This document shows positions 63,725 to 64,000 of a stretch of 64,000 nt of DNA, piece by piece (position 1 is the first letter of the stretch; every line of letters starts with the position of its first letter). Source of the DNA: Halorussus salilacus (lineage in GTDB: Archaea; Halobacteriota; Halobacteria; Halobacteriales; Haladaptataceae); the NCBI RefSeq assembly GCF_024138125.1, contig NZ_CP099993.1, forward strand, positions 806,001-870,000, read 5' to 3'. Below the pieces are notes generated by a model. The model saw only the letters and a list, made by a program, of their open reading frames with translations. It was not told where the DNA came from and did not search any database. The position numbers were made by a program, and so were the translations under genes.

Positions 63725-64000
63725 ATGGACGCCGACAGTTTCGTAACCGAGGTAGAGGAGGCGAAGGCGACCGAACTCGACAGACTCGGCTCCCAGCAGT
63801 CGCTCGTGGCGCTCACCGATGCCGACCTCGACGCCGAGTCGGTCCTCCGGGCGGCCGCCCGGAGCGAGCGCGTCGCTCGCGAGACGTTCGCCGAGTGGGC
63901 CGAGACCGAGGCGAACGCCGACGCCAGCGAGGCGTTCGCCGGGCTCGCCCGCCAAGAGACCGACCACTACGAGCGCGTGGTCGCCGAACTGGGCGACGAA
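63725..64000 (+). CDS. Ferritin-like/rubrerythrin-type protein, cut by the window end
   Basis: Only the first 92 codons are inside the window. MDADSFVTEVEEAKATELD, VLRAAARSERVARETFAEWA and FAGLARQETDHYERVVAELG form the helix pair of a ferritin-like four-helix bundle; the QETDHYERV pattern carries Glu and His in metal-site position. Probably a haloarchaeal rubrerythrin-like iron or peroxide protein. The C-terminal part is missing, so assignment is tentative. Confidence 0.55.
   Translation, partial: MDADSFVTEVEEAKATELDRLGSQQSLVALTDADLDAESVLRAAARSERVARETFAEWAETEANADASEAFAGLARQETDHYERVVAELGDE

Overview
The window is chromosomal DNA of a halophilic archaeon (class Halobacteria). The evidence is the high G+C content, the very acidic proteins rich in Asp and Glu, archaeal promoters with TATA boxes and many leaderless starts, and an archaea-only gene set: thermosome, LonB protease, archaeal NMN adenylyltransferase, pantoate kinase, XPB-Bax1, a geranylgeranyl reductase, a bacterio-opsin-activator type regulator and haloarchaeal DUF families. 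The overall look is Halorussus-like, but that is an impression from memory. I found no rRNA, intact tRNA, CRISPR array or transposase.

Layout. 1-1.3 kb: a small winged-helix regulator and a four-helix membrane protein, both less G+C-rich than what follows. 1.4-8.3 kb: a glucosyl-3-phosphoglycerate synthase-like enzyme (osmolyte synthesis), an ArsA/Get3 ATPase, an SDR enzyme, endonuclease V, a rhomboid protease with a zinc finger, and a methyltransferase. 8.5-19.5 kb: PolX repair polymerase with a Mut7-C RNase, an aminotransferase, a Nudix hydrolase, an FAH-family enzyme, an FAD oxidoreductase, Hsp20 and tiny zinc proteins. 19.6-28.7 kb: radical SAM, TRAM, YkgJ and MBL proteins, several regulators, methyltransferase, glycosyltransferase and amidohydrolase. 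28.8-41.7 kb: a divergent thermosome subunit, pantoate kinase, pyrF, SAM hydrolase with a TRIC-type channel, nadM, lonB, an aldo/keto reductase and an acetyl-CoA-synthetase-like enzyme. 41.9-50.6 kb: membrane proteins, a low-G+C two-gene island, then the Hsp70 locus (dnaJ, dnaK, grpE) with a universal stress protein on the other strand. 51-57.2 kb: XPB and Bax1 (DNA repair), an rRNA/tRNA m5C methyltransferase split from its PUA-like partner, and a second low-G+C membrane gene. 57.3-64 kb: PAC2 proteasome chaperone, geranylgeranyl reductase, ferredoxin, an AAC(3)-type acetyltransferase with a flavin reductase, a rhodanese-MBL fusion, and a truncated ferritin-like gene.

How it fits together. 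Protein quality control is heavily represented (thermosome, Hsp70 set, Hsp20, LonB, PAC2, rhomboid, CPBP protease), as is DNA repair (EndoV, PolX, XPB-Bax1). Most of the window is ordinary housekeeping chromosome with short, tightly packed transcription units.

The main candidate for something undescribed is the AT-rich pair at 43943-45342. A 283-residue cytosolic protein overlaps a 184-residue four-helix membrane protein, in the same order, sizes and architecture as phage lambda RexA-RexB, with motif-level resemblance recalled from memory. This would be an archaeal Rex-like exclusion system. The second is a set of repeat families in the intergenic gaps: a structured palindromic element with compensatory base changes between three copies, 26-bp tandem repeats attached to one flank of it, two arrays of a GTAC-rich decamer in front of two operons, and a TAGCTA-ended element with inverted termini. 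A third theme is perfect G+C-rich palindromes inside coding sequences, always in what look like variable loops.
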